64,000 nucleotides of DNA from CAZIKB01 sp964539665 (lineage in GTDB: Bacteria > Zhuqueibacterota > Zhuqueibacteria > Oceanimicrobiales > Oceanimicrobiaceae): the NCBI GenBank assembly GCA_964539665.1, contig CAZIKB010000007.1, forward strand, positions 1-64,000. Reading direction: 5' to 3'. Made by a program: the position numbers and the translations under genes. A model generated the notes under the pieces. That model saw nothing but the letters and a program-made list of their open reading frames with translations, searched no databases and was not told the origin of the DNA. Position 1 is the first letter of the stretch. Each line of letters starts with the position of its first letter. Of this stretch, positions 9,157 to 18,249 are shown piece by piece.

Positions 9157-11451
9157 ATGATTCTTAAACGCTACAGGATTCACATTAACGGCATTGTCCA
9201 GGGGGTTGGATTCCGGCCTTTTGTTTTTCGGTTAGCAAATGAGTGTGGACTCGGTGGATTCGTAAATAATAGCAGTGACGGGGTGTTAATCGAGGTCGAA
9301 GGAGCTGCAGAAACTATAAAGACATTTCACAATAAATTAATAACAGAAACGCCGCCGCTGGCAAGTGTAGTCGAGTGTACTCTCGAAGTGGTGAACTTGA
9401 CTGGTGAGAAGGAGTTTACCATTCAAACCAGCGAACGCCATGAGCGAGCCGTAACCCTCATTTCGCCAGATATTAGTATTTGCGAAGATTGCCTGAAAGA
9501 ACTTTTTAATCCTACCGACCGTAGATACCGCTATCCATTCATCAACTGCACAAATTGTGGCCCACGCTATACCATTGTAAAAAGTATTCCGTATGATCGT
9601 CTATATACCTCAATGGATGTCTTTCCATTGTGTGACGCTTGTTCTCGGGAATACCACGATCCGGCCAATCGCCGCTTTCACGCGCAGCCGAATGCCTGTT
9701 CGATTTGCGGTCCAAAGGTTAATCTGTGCAATTGTGCCGGCAAGAAAATTGATACAGCAGATGCTATAATAGATGCGATTAAACTTTTACGCGAGGGAAA
9801 GATTATTGCCATTCGGGGAATCGGTGGTTTTCATCTTGCTGTGGATGCTCATAATGAAGCGGCTGTTCAGGAACTGCGTCGCCGCAAAGGCCGGGCAGAG
9901 AAACCTTTTGCCATGATGGCGCCGGATATTGAAAGCATCAGGAAATATTGTGTACTATCTTCTAAAGAGGCTGAAGAATTACTGCGACCGACGCGTTCCA
10001 TTGTGCTACTACGCCAGCTTACCAATCAAGATTTGGCTTCTGCTGTGGCGCCCAATAATCGTTATTTCGGATTCATGCTGCCTTACACTCCGCTGCATTA
10101 TCTCATTCTAAAAGATAATTTCGATGCTCTGGTTATGACCAGCGGCAATTTGAGTGAAGAACCCATTGCAATTGCTAATGACGAAGCGTTAAAACGACTG
10201 TCCTCATTGGCCGATTATTTCCTCCTGCACGACCGGCAGATTCTCCAGCGCAGTGATGATTCCATTGTGCGGGTATCGGCTGGTGAGGTTCGAGCAATCC
10301 GGCGTTCACGAGGCTATGTGCCCATACCGGTGTTTTTGTCTTCGCCAACTAAAAAGAGAATTCTGGCCTGCGGCGGTGAATTAAAAAATACCATTGCTTT
10401 ATCACGCGATAAAACAGTTTTTCTCAGCCAGCATATTGGCGATCTGGATAATCCTTCTGCTTTCGAATTTTTTGAAAATAGTATTGCACATTTACAAAAA
10501 ATTTTAGAAATTACCCCAGAAGTGCTTGTACATGATCTGCATCCTGAATATCTCTCTACAAAATGGGCTTTACAACAAAAGGAATTGCCCAAAATTGCTG
10601 TACAGCACCATCACGCCCATCTGGTTTCGGTGATGGCTGAAAATGGAGTGGAGGAACCGACGATTGGTATTATTCTTGACGGTACAGGATACGGTACGGA
10701 CGGAACCATCTGGGGTGGCGAAATTTTAGTTGGAGATGCTAAAAGTTTCGAACGTTTTGCCTGGCTTGAACCGATGGCGCTGCCCGGTGGTACAGCAGCC
10801 ATTCGACAACCATGGCGGATGGCTTTGAGCTATCTCAATCAAGCATTTGGAAACAGTCTCTCCCGAATTGAGATTCCATTTATGCAGAATTTACAGACGC
10901 AGCAGGTGAGTATAATTTTGCAAATGATTGAGAAAAAACTCAATGCTCCTTTGACTTCAAGCTGTGGGCGTCTGTTTGATGCGGTGTCGGCCTTATTGAA
11001 TATCCGTCAGGAGATCAATTTTGAAGCACAGGCGGCCATTGAATTAGAAATGGCTGTTGCAGGGGATATGTTTAATGACTATTATGAAGAAGCACTGGCA
11101 AGTGATAATTTAAGAGGCGTTATCCCGGTTGTACCATTAATTTGTGCGATAGTTGAAGATATTCAAAATGGCGTTAAGAAAAGTAAAATAGCCGCTCGTT
11201 TTCATCGAACACTGGCAGAGCTTTTTCTACGGGCAGCAAAAAGTGCAAGCGATGTTCATAGTCTCAAACGGATTGGACTGAGCGGCGGCGTATTCCAAAA
11301 CGATTATTTTTTTTCTTATATTTTAAAGCGGCTTAAGGAGCTGGGGTTTGAAGTACTCACCCACAAACAGGTACCGACCAACGATGGCGGTTTGGCTTTG
11401 GGCCAGGTGGTGGTAGCGAATACGGCAATGAAATCAGGGAATTTTAAATAA
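9157..11451 (+). CDS. hypF: Carbamoyltransferase HypF
   Basis: 764 residues, the usual HypF length, with all four parts in order: an acylphosphatase domain ('GIVQGVGFRPFVFRLA', about 11-26), paired zinc fingers (CEDC, CTNC, CDAC, CSIC, about 105-195), a YrdC-like domain ('AIRGIGGFHLAVDA', about 215-390) and a Kae1-like domain with the metal-binding 'VQHHHAHLVSVMAENG'. HypF makes carbamoyl-AMP from carbamoyl phosphate and ATP and passes the carbamoyl group to the C-terminal Cys of HypE, the source of the cyanide ligands. No frameshift or missing motif was seen. The gene precedes hypC by 84 bp. Confidence 0.97.
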   Translation: MILKRYRIHINGIVQGVGFRPFVFRLANECGLGGFVNNSSDGVLIEVEGAAETIKTFHNKLITETPPLASVVECTLEVVNLTGEKEFTIQTSERHERAVTLISPDISICEDCLKELFNPTDRRYRYPFINCTNCGPRYTIVKSIPYDRLYTSMDVFPLCDACSREYHDPANRRFHAQPNACSICGPKVNLCNCAGKKIDTADAIIDAIKLLREGKIIAIRGIGGFHLAVDAHNEAAVQELRRRKGRAEKPFAMMAPDIESIRKYCVLSSKEAEELLRPTRSIVLLRQLTNQDLASAVAPNNRYFGFMLPYTPLHYLILKDNFDALVMTSGNLSEEPIAIANDEALKRLSSLADYFLLHDRQILQRSDDSIVRVSAGEVRAIRRSRGYVPIPVFLSSPTKKRILACGGELKNTIALSRDKTVFLSQHIGDLDNPSAFEFFENSIAHLQKILEITPEVLVHDLHPEYLSTKWALQQKELPKIAVQHHHAHLVSVMAENGVEEPTIGIILDGTGYGTDGTIWGGEILVGDAKSFERFAWLEPMALPGGTAAIRQPWRMALSYLNQAFGNSLSRIEIPFMQNLQTQQVSIILQMIEKKLNAPLTSSCGRLFDAVSALLNIRQEINFEAQAAIELEMAVAGDMFNDYYEEALASDNLRGVIPVVPLICAIVEDIQNGVKKSKIAARFHRTLAELFLRAAKSASDVHSLKRIGLSGGVFQNDYFFSYILKRLKELGFEVLTHKQVPTNDGGLALGQVVVANTAMKSGNFK

Positions 11452-11535
11452 AGAAATAATGTATTTGGCTCATGTTGATTCGAAAAATAACAAATAGGCC
11501 ATTATAATGTTAAATAGATTAAGTCGAGGTGAAAT

Positions 11536-11814
11536 ATGTGTTTAGCTATTCCCGGAAGAGTTCTTGAAATTTATGAAGAAAACGGATTGAAAATGGGGCG
11601 AATAGATTACGCTGGAACCATCAATAAAGCATGTCTTGAATATGTTTCTGAAATAAAAGTCGACCAATATGCAATTGTTCATGCTGGATTTGCGATTAGC
11701 ATTATTAATGAGGAAGAAGCCCAAAAGACTTATGAGATATGGAATGAACTAATTCAGTCGGCTGCAGAAGAAGGACTGGATATATTTGGGAGGCCTCTTG
11801 ATGAAGTACCTTGA
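11536..11814 (+). CDS. hypC: Hydrogenase maturation chaperone HypC
   Basis: 92 residues starting MCLAIPGRVLEI, the invariant HypC N-terminus. Cys2 carries the Fe(CN)2CO precursor with HypD, and His in 'VHAGFAISIINEEEA' is the second conserved position. GAGGTGA about 5 bases before the ATG is a good ribosome-binding site. The 3' end overlaps hypD by 14 bases, which fits tight stoichiometry of the HypC-HypD complex. Confidence 0.96.
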   Translation: MCLAIPGRVLEIYEENGLKMGRIDYAGTINKACLEYVSEIKVDQYAIVHAGFAISIINEEEAQKTYEIWNELIQSAAEEGLDIFGRPLDEVP

Positions 11815-12904
11815 TGAATACCGTAATCCAGAGATAGCCCGGCGTATTCTGGAAGAAATTCATTCCGTTGTCACAAAACCATGGGTTATCATGGAAGTCT
11901 GCGGCGGGCAAACCCATGCAATTATTAAAAATGGCATCGACCAGTTGCTGCCAGAAGAAATTGAACTGGTACACGGACCAGGATGCCCGGTTTGTGTAAC
12001 GCCACTTGAGCAAATTGATAAAGCCATCAAACTTGCCGGCAGGCCGGATGTAATTTTCGCTTCTTTCGGCGATATGCTGCGCGTACCCGGCTCTGAAAAA
12101 GATCTCTTTGTAGTAAAATCAGAAGGCGGCGATGTGCGGGTGGTTTACTCTACTCTCGATGCAGTTAAAATCGCGCGTGAAAATCCTGATAAAAAAGTAG
12201 TGTTTTTTGCGGTGGGTTTTGAAACCACAGCGCCCAACAACGCCATGGCTGTCTGGCAGGCACATCGTGAGGGGATGAAGAATTTTTCCATCCTTGTTTC
12301 CCATGTTCTGGTTCCGCCTGCGATGAAAGCGTTGTTATCATCACCCGAGAATCGCGTGCAGGCTTATCTCGCGGCTGGCCACGTTTGCACTATCATGGGA
12401 TGGCAGGAATACGAGCCGATTGCAGAACAGTATCAGGTACCCATTGTTGTAACGGGATTTGAGCCCCTGGATATTCTTGAGGGCATTCTAATGGCAGTCA
12501 AATTATTAGAAGCTGGCGAAGTTCGGGTTGAAAACCAGTATTCACGGGTGGTGCGGCGAGAAGGAAATCGATCGGCTCAGGAGCTCATCAGCCGAATTTT
12601 TCAAGTTTCCAATCGCAAATGGCGGGGAATCGGTGAAATTCCAGATAGTGGTTTCAGCCTGAGGCCAGAGTTTCGAGACTATGACGCTGAGGTTGTTTTC
12701 CAACTCGGTGATATTCAAGTAGAAGAGCCTTCTGAATGCATTAGTGGTCTGGTTCTGCAAGGTTTAAAAAAGCCGTTTGAATGTGAAGCTTTTGACAAAC
12801 AGTGTGCCCCGCAGACGCCGCTGGGAGCGACTATGGTTTCCGCGGAAGGAGCGTGTGCTGCTTACTATTCGTACAGTAGACATATGAAGCAGAATCAGGA
12901 ATAG
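11801..12904 (+). CDS. hypD: Hydrogenase maturation iron-sulfur protein HypD
   Basis: About 367 residues from the ATG at 11801, chosen because GGGAGG lies 7 bases upstream. A TTG 15 bases earlier is in frame but lies inside that site. Conserved segments are 'VCGGQTHAI', 'HGPGCPVCVTP', 'GFETTAPN' and a C-terminal Cys-rich part ('CEAFDKQCAPQTPLGATMVSAEGACAAYY', given here by its ends at about residues 325-353) expected to hold the [4Fe-4S] cluster. HypD with HypC assembles the Fe(CN)2CO unit. It is the last gene of this hyp block; hypE does not follow. Confidence 0.96.
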   Translation: MKYLDEYRNPEIARRILEEIHSVVTKPWVIMEVCGGQTHAIIKNGIDQLLPEEIELVHGPGCPVCVTPLEQIDKAIKLAGRPDVIFASFGDMLRVPGSEKDLFVVKSEGGDVRVVYSTLDAVKIARENPDKKVVFFAVGFETTAPNNAMAVWQAHREGMKNFSILVSHVLVPPAMKALLSSPENRVQAYLAAGHVCTIMGWQEYEPIAEQYQVPIVVTGFEPLDILEGILMAVKLLEAGEVRVENQYSRVVRREGNRSAQELISRIFQVSNRKWRGIGEIPDSGFSLRPEFRDYDAEVVFQLGDIQVEEPSECISGLVLQGLKKPFECEAFDKQCAPQTPLGATMVSAEGACAAYYSYSRHMKQNQE

Positions 12905-13256
12905 TACAATTGTAAATGGGTAAAAAACTGTACTCTAAACCATTGAATTGGAAAACGATTTTCAATGTGCGATTTTCTATTTAAATTTATACAAGCTTAA
13001 AAAATACAATAATGATTGACATTCAATAATTCATTCACTAAATTTTTCAAAATAAAAGTCTCTGGATTTTTTGTGTCGCCCGGGGAGCTAACTAGCCTGA
13101 ATAATTCACAAAAAGTGACAAATGTGCGACGCACTTCTTGAAATGACTGAAGTTATGCCTATTTTTAGCTTCACCGCCAAAAAAACTTAGTTTCCAAGTG
13201 CGTCGCACATTTAGGTAATTCATGAATAATTCAGGCTATAATTAAAAGTCACACAA
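12905..13256. other. Intergenic region after hypD
   Basis: About 350 bp. The first 190 bp are AT-rich with no convincing terminator or promoter. The rest is filled by the inverted-repeat element at 13093-13238, whose right end lies 18 bp before the start codon of the next gene. Confidence 0.5.
13093..13238. mobile_element. MITE-like element, family 1 copy A
   Basis: 146 bp with 16-bp terminal inverted repeats, TAGCCTGAATAATTCA at 13093-13108 and its inverted partner at 13223-13238 (15 of 16 match). A second, perfect 17-bp inverted pair built on GTGCGACGCAC lies inside at 13120-13136 and 13196-13212. There is no coding capacity. A TA at each edge could be a target duplication. The same terminal sequence bounds a second element at 30985-31158, so this is a dispersed family. 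Confidence 0.7.
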
Positions 13257-15767
13257 ATGCGCATACTTAAACCTGCATCTAACATTTTCGCATTAATTTT
13301 ATGTTACCATTTTAGTTCATGCGGTACCTCGCCCGAGGAATACCAACCTGAATATCAATTAAAAACACTCTGGGAAAAAGTATATTTTAGTGTCACGGGA
13401 TTTGATTTCGATAATGACGGTATAGATGAATTGTTTGTAGATCACGGCGAACAAATCAATATCAGTGATACTAAAGGCGGCCATATTTTTACAAGCTTTG
13501 TTAAGATTGATTCGAGGTACCTTCAGGCTATCCCAATCAGTACTGGCCGTCTGGATTCATTAGAATTATTAATTCAGCATTCTAACGCAGAAGAAATATC
13601 ATTCGACCGCTGGCAAATTGGCAGAGCTTTTGAGAAAGAAATCGGACATAAGGATTTCTTGAAATTTACTGGTAAAGATGTTGATGGTAACGGGATTGCC
13701 AACCTGAATATCCGATTTGTTGGGAAATTAAAAGTTAGCGAAAGAAAACAGGCAGCGCTTTTTATTCTTGACAGTGATAAAGACGCAGTAAAACGAGGTT
13801 TGATGGCGCTGGACATGCAGTCAGGCACGATCTTATGGGAGTTTCTTTGCGGTCCGCAAGTACAGAATATTATTGTAAAAGATCTCGACCAGGACAGTAA
13901 ACCAGAAATTCTTCTCGGGACTTATGCACCTGATAATGGCGCAGAATTTAACGGAATCAGGGATGACAGCAGTTATGTTTTTTTGTTGAATTCGGAGGGA
14001 ACTCTACGCTGGAAAAAATCCATTGGCGGGATATTTACCGGCGGTCACATCGAAGCGGGTGATATGACCGGCGATGGTAGATTCGAGATAATCGTTTATC
14101 GTTACAGTGTACAACAACCTGAAGAAATTCAGGATGAAGTAATGCTGCTCGACATGGACGATGGCACGATTTTAAAAGATCGTAAAATCGGCGAGTGGTT
14201 TACTTCTGAGGGAAGAAAGGAACTCAGGTTTCTGACCGACCTGGATGGTGATGGTCTGGAAGAGTTAGTGGTTGGGAACAAAGATGGACTGGTTCGTACC
14301 ATCGACTTCAACTTGAAAGTGACTCGAGTCTCTCAGGAGTTTTCCAGCAAAGTTCAGGTTGTTCAAATCGCTGATCTGAATGGTGATCTCATCAATGAAG
14401 TGATTTGCACCACGGACGACGGCTATCTTCATATTTTAAACAACCGGCTGCAATTGCTTTTGAGTGAAAAACTTTACCCAAAATCTTACCAGCTAACGGT
14501 ACAGGGGAAGCGAAAGGCCTACTTGCTTGTTTCTTCGAAACTGCCTGCTTCTAAAAACCTAATTAATTATACATTTTATGAATTCAGCAGAATACCCTTA
14601 TCAACACAGCTTCTACGAGGTGAAAGACTATACCTGCTTTGGGTGTTCGTGTCGTTTCTTGTTGGAGCCTTGTTGTTTTATGCCCGGGGATTGTTTTATG
14701 GCTCATACGGACGCCGTATGCTTATGTCGCTATTGCATCAGGCTGGAATTCTGGACAAAATATTAATTCTTAGAGCTAATGGAAAAGTTTTAAGGATCGG
14801 CTCACAGTGGCAGATATTATTTGGACTTAATGAATCCGGTCAGGAAGGTAAACCTTATTCAGAAGTCTTTAAATCTACGTCACATTCGAATACAACTGTG
14901 TTCTTAGATAATATTTTGAAAAATAGCAAGATAACGCAAAATATCGAAATCTCATTGGAAAACCATAATAGTAAAAATAACTTGAAATTGAATTCTTTTT
15001 ATTTACCGATCCTCAAATATTTTTTTATTCAGCTCACTGATTTAACTGAGCAAGAATACCTTAACCGGATTAAATCCTGGGCACCGGTAGCGCAGCGTAT
15101 GGCGCACGGCATTAAAAATCCATTGACTTCTGTCAAACTCAATGCAGAGGAGTTGCGCCATTTGATTCATAATAAATACAAACTTTCGAACAGTGAGCTC
15201 GATGAATATTTCGAAGCAATCATCTCGCAAGTCAAAAAGCTTACCCGCATCAGTGATCGTTTCATGCGCTTTGTGCAGTTAGAAACCCCCGAACTTAAAC
15301 CTGTTGACATCAATAACCTGGTGCAAGCACAGATATCGCAGTGGCTGCCAGAAAACTACAAAGAAATTAATATCAATTATCAACTTGCGAGCAACCTGCC
15401 AAAGGCGATGGTGGATAATGACCAGATTAGTTTTGTACTAAAAACCGTGTTTTATAATGCCCTGGAGAGTATTAAAAATAAGGGGCGCATACAAATAACC
15501 ACAGCAATTGTTGATGTATTCCCGCAGACTGGAGATCACCTGGGTATGAAATTCATTGAGTTGCAGGTTCGGGATACAGGTTGTGGTATTCCCGCTGAAA
15601 TTCTCCATAAAATTGGCGAACCGTATGTAACTAACAAACCTGATGGTACCGGACTTGGTATAAGCATCGTAAAAAAGATTATGCAGGACCATGAAGGCGC
15701 ATTTGTAATAGACAGCGAGGAGAAAATCGGGACTGTTGTGACCTTACGGTTTCGAATTGCAGTTTAG
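13257..15767 (+). CDS. Integrin-like (FG-GAP/VCBS) sensor histidine kinase
   Basis: 836 residues. An N-terminal export signal ends in a lipobox-like 'HFSSCG' (Cys about 23). It is followed by about six FG-GAP/VCBS-type repeats with Ca-binding Asp loops ('DFDNDGIDELF', 'DVDGNGIANLN', 'DLDQDSKPEIL', 'DMTGDGRFEII', 'DLDGDGLEELV', 'DLNGDLINEVI'; about 40-400), likely a periplasmic beta-propeller. A membrane helix lies at about 458-478, then a PAS-like region (500-595), a HisKA domain ('MAHGIKNPLTSVKLNAEEL') and an HATPase domain ('DTGCGIP', 'GTGLGISIVKKI'). It should sense an extracytoplasmic ligand, ion or surface. The next gene, 71 bp on, encodes its NtrC-type partner, but that gene is interrupted. 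The promoter must lie in or next to the MITE-like element. Confidence 0.88.
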   Translation: MRILKPASNIFALILCYHFSSCGTSPEEYQPEYQLKTLWEKVYFSVTGFDFDNDGIDELFVDHGEQINISDTKGGHIFTSFVKIDSRYLQAIPISTGRLDSLELLIQHSNAEEISFDRWQIGRAFEKEIGHKDFLKFTGKDVDGNGIANLNIRFVGKLKVSERKQAALFILDSDKDAVKRGLMALDMQSGTILWEFLCGPQVQNIIVKDLDQDSKPEILLGTYAPDNGAEFNGIRDDSSYVFLLNSEGTLRWKKSIGGIFTGGHIEAGDMTGDGRFEIIVYRYSVQQPEEIQDEVMLLDMDDGTILKDRKIGEWFTSEGRKELRFLTDLDGDGLEELVVGNKDGLVRTIDFNLKVTRVSQEFSSKVQVVQIADLNGDLINEVICTTDDGYLHILNNRLQLLLSEKLYPKSYQLTVQGKRKAYLLVSSKLPASKNLINYTFYEFSRIPLSTQLLRGERLYLLWVFVSFLVGALLFYARGLFYGSYGRRMLMSLLHQAGILDKILILRANGKVLRIGSQWQILFGLNESGQEGKPYSEVFKSTSHSNTTVFLDNILKNSKITQNIEISLENHNSKNNLKLNSFYLPILKYFFIQLTDLTEQEYLNRIKSWAPVAQRMAHGIKNPLTSVKLNAEELRHLIHNKYKLSNSELDEYFEAIISQVKKLTRISDRFMRFVQLETPELKPVDINNLVQAQISQWLPENYKEININYQLASNLPKAMVDNDQISFVLKTVFYNALESIKNKGRIQITTAIVDVFPQTGDHLGMKFIELQVRDTGCGIPAEILHKIGEPYVTNKPDGTGLGISIVKKIMQDHEGAFVIDSEEKIGTVVTLRFRIAV

Positions 15768-15838
15768 GCAATCATGCTTTCTGGCACAGTGGTTGCAATT
15801 ATTTTTCCAAGAGAATAATTTAAGTCAATTGGAATTAA

Positions 15839-17215
15839 ATGAAAATCAATAGCCAAAAAATATTGATAGTAGACGATGACGTCGCCATCTGTGATATTCT
15901 CCAAAAAATGCTTAAACGCGAAGGCTTCCAAACGGTAGTTGCTACAACTGGCAGTCAGGCCCTGACTCAATTTGCCAAGAATTCTATCGACCTGGTTTTG
16001 CTTGATTTGATGATACCAGATGTTTCAGGCTTAGACCTCGCCCGGAAATTTTTAGAAGATAAACCTCAAGTGCCAATTATTCTGCTCTCCGCTTATGGAA
16101 CTGTTTCAAAAGCTGTTGAAGCTACTAAAATGGGTATTTATGACTTCCTGGAAAAACCGCTTGATCGGGATCGTTTAATTGTCAATGTACACAATGCATT
16201 AGCCAGGGGGAAACTCGAACAAGAGCTGGTGCAGTACAAACAGGAAATGTTAGAGAAATTCAAAATGGTCGGACAGTCAAAAGCGATAAAAGAAGTATGT
16301 GCTTTGATTGAACGTGTGGCGGCTGCTGACACCCCGGTGCTGATTACGGGAGAAAATGGCACGGGTAAGGAACTGGTAGCGAGCGCTCTACATGCCCGCA
16401 GTTTACGATCCGTAAAACCTTTTGTAACAATCAACTGTGCGGCTATTCCCTCTGACATATTGGAGAGCGAGCTGTTTGGCCACACAAAAGGTGCGTTCAC
16501 TGGCGCGCTTGCGGCAAAACGCGGCCGTTTTGAAATGGCAAATTACGGCACTCTTTTTTTAGATGAAATCGGCGACATGGATGAGAAAATGCAGGTCAAG
16601 CTGCTGCGTTTTCTTGAGGAGGGCGAAATCCAGAAAGTAGGCTCTACCGAAATTCAACAACTTGATGTTCGGTTGATTTTTGCCACAAATCACGATCTGA
16701 AACAAGCAGTTGCCGAAAAACGCTTTCGGGAAGACTTATATTACCGGGTAAATGTGGTACATATCAATATCCCACCTTTACGAGATCGACGCGGTGATAT
16801 CCCGCTTTTGGTCGAGCATTTCGCAAAAATATATGCTGAGTCGCATGGCGTTCCTGTACCGCATTTTACACCAGCTTCAATGCGGGTACTTAGATTTCAC
16901 TCCTGGCCCGGAAACGTCCGCTAGGTGAGAAATTTCATCGAACGAATTCTGGTACTCAATTATCATGAAATTATTGATTTAGAAGATATCAATCCCTATT
17001 TAGAAAGTCCAAATTTGGGAAAAGAATCACCATCTAAAAATAATGTTTCTCTGCAAGCAGCCCGCCAGCAATTCGAGCGGGAGTACATTTTAAAAGCGCT
17101 GCATGAAGCTCAAGGCAGTGTCAGTCAAGCCGCACAAAACCTCGGCATGGACCGCGCTAACCTTTACCGTAAGATGCGCCAGCTTGGCATCGATCTGGAT
17201 GAGCTAAGAAGCTGA
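15839..17215 (+). pseudogene. NtrC-family response regulator interrupted by an in-frame amber codon
   Basis: Reading through one stop gives a complete regulator of about 458 residues: receiver ('ILIVDDDVAICDIL', Asp in 'LVLLDLMIPDVSG'), AAA+ ('GENGTGKE', 'HTKGAFTGALAA') and a Fis-type HTH ('GSVSQAAQNLGMDRANLYRK'). The stop is TAG at 16922-16924, inside the near-invariant NVRELRN motif, so the protein reads NVR-stop-VRNFIERIL. The other three regulators in the window have NVREL here. GAG to TAG and CTG or TTG to GTG would explain the change. The GTG right after the stop could restart a 96-residue HTH fragment. The truncated first part lacks the end of the AAA+ domain and all DNA binding. It may be a true nonsense mutation or a sequence error. 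Confidence 0.8.
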
Positions 17216-17247
17216 CCATTTTTAAAAAGGTTAGCTTTTGATTTCCT
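17207..17247. repeat. Direct repeat copy 1 with terminator-like hairpin
   Basis: 41 bp that overlap the stop codon of the interrupted regulator gene. The hairpin AAGCTGACC / GGTTAGCTT followed by T residues looks like an intrinsic terminator. The same 41 bp recur at 17860-17900 with 3 differences, on the other side of hicAB. Confidence 0.65.
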
Positions 17248-17248
17248 A

Positions 17249-17467
17249 TCAAGCCACCTGATATATTAATGGATGATATCGTGGTTCTGGAATAGGTTTG
17301 TTGTTTATTCGTGCAGCTTCTAACCAGGCTTCTTTTGCTTTCATTACTTCTTGAACCGCTTGTTCGGGAGTCACGCCAAACGCAGAGCAGTGCTTCAGGT
17401 CAGGTATGTCAGCTATGTAGCCTTTATCTTCTTCACTGTAAAAAACATTAATATGATAATCCTTCAT
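17249..17467 (-). CDS. hicB: HicB-family antitoxin
   Basis: 72 residues with the HicB partial RNase-H-like fold: 'INVFYSEEDKGYIADIPDL', then 'CSAFGVTPEQAVQEVMKAKEAWLEAA'. The protein ends in a short Pro/Tyr-rich tail without a recognisable DNA-binding domain, so it is the short HicB form. It neutralises the HicA ribonuclease encoded just upstream. Its ATG overlaps the hicA stop (4 bp), so translation is coupled. The toxin-first gene order is normal for hicAB. Confidence 0.9.
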   Translation of the reverse strand: MKDYHINVFYSEEDKGYIADIPDLKHCSAFGVTPEQAVQEVMKAKEAWLEAARINNKPIPEPRYHPLIYQVA

Positions 17468-17718
17468 GACTCATCCTTCAACTTTAGATTGTATCTTTCA
17501 ATGATATTTAGAAATTGCTTGATTTGATATGGTTTCGCTTTTCCCTTAACATTTTGCAAATTAATGAGCTCTGGTACATCGGGATGTATATAAATATGAT
17601 GGCTGCCTTTAATCCTGTCTAATCTAAATCCCAGAGCTTCAGCACAGTTGGTGACATCAGAAAACTTAACATTTTGTGAGCCTGCAATCAGCTTTTTTAG
17701 TAATTTCGTCTTTTTCAC
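17464..17718 (-). CDS. hicA: HicA-family mRNA interferase toxin
   Basis: 84 residues. The double-stranded-RNA-binding-like fold of HicA shows in 'ALGFRLDRIKGSHHIYIHP', which includes the catalytic His, and in a C-terminal 'KGKAKPYQIKQFLNII'. It cleaves mRNA when free of HicB. The gene is slightly longer than typical HicA (about 60-85) because of the N-terminal 'MKKTKLLKKLIAGSQNVKF' part. It and hicB sit between two direct repeats, suggesting arrival as a module. Confidence 0.9.
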   Translation of the reverse strand: MKKTKLLKKLIAGSQNVKFSDVTNCAEALGFRLDRIKGSHHIYIHPDVPELINLQNVKGKAKPYQIKQFLNIIERYNLKLKDES

Positions 17719-17814
17719 AACTCAATTTAGCAAACGTTTTATTTAAATTCAACAAATTTATTGAGGAAGTTTTTTTCTCTAACCATCCCAACCATCCTGG
17801 TGTGAGTGCTATCT

Positions 17815-17845
17815 AAAAACTGACTTTCTAAGAAAGTCAGTTTTT
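17815..17845. terminator. Perfect palindrome, bidirectional terminator-like
   Basis: AAAAACTGACTTTCT, one base, then its exact complement: a 15-bp stem with A and T tracts on both sides. This fits a bidirectional intrinsic terminator, or one unit of a palindromic repeat family. Confidence 0.6.
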
Positions 17846-17859
17846 GGAAGCTGTAAGAT

Positions 17860-17900
17860 AGAAGCTGACCATTTTTAAAATGGTTAGCTTCTGCTTTCCT
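17860..17900. repeat. Direct repeat copy 2 with hairpin
   Basis: Matches 17207-17247 in 38 of 41 positions. Here the hairpin is longer and more regular (AAGCTGACCATTTT / AAAATGGTTAGCTT). Copy 1 carries the end of the regulator gene, so copy 2 may be the former downstream sequence displaced when hicAB entered, or one of several related palindromes. Confidence 0.65.
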
Positions 17901-17910
17901 GGGCAATTTA

Positions 17911-17944
17911 AACGCTAACCTTCTTGAAGAAGGTCAGCGTTTTA
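17911..17944 (+). terminator. Hairpin with T tract
   Basis: AACGCTAACCTTCTT / AAGAAGGTCAGCGTT (one G-T pair) followed by TTTT. The core GCTAACC...GGTCAGC is the same as in the two direct-repeat hairpins, so it belongs to the same palindrome cluster. Confidence 0.6.
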
Positions 17945-18186
17945 TTTCGTGTCATTTTGACTACAAACCACGTGTCATTTTTACCACAGCGTTAGGTGTT
18001 GATTTTATAGAATTAACTCCATTATGACAAATTTCTGTTCTTGAAATTGAGAGAAAACAGGTTTCATCTTTATTAACTACTAATTTAGTTTACTATCATA
18101 AGACTATGAAAATATGAAACTTGCTTTTTCTCGAGCTGCCAGAGTTTAAATGGTATGAAGGTTGTAATATCTGATTGAGGGAGACT

Positions 18187-18249
18187 ATGGCTACTAGGGC
18201 GTTCGGTGTATCACTTGGGGGTAGAAGAATGGGAGTCGGACGCCCATGA
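18187..18249 (+). CDS. Possible 20-residue small protein or leader peptide
   Basis: ATG at 18187 follows GAGGGAG by about 4 bases and opens a 20-codon frame (MATRAFGVSLGGRRMGVGRP). The DNA also contains a GGGCGT / ACGCCC pair able to form a stem, and it is more GC-rich than its surroundings. I recognise no family. It could equally be a structured RNA or chance. It lies about 110 bp before a lipoprotein gene. Confidence 0.2.
   Translation: MATRAFGVSLGGRRMGVGRP

Noticed and set aside
16925..17215. Separate 96-residue HTH gene starting at GTG
   Set aside because: It continues the regulator in the same frame right after the stop and has no ribosome-binding site; treated as the 3' part of an interrupted gene.
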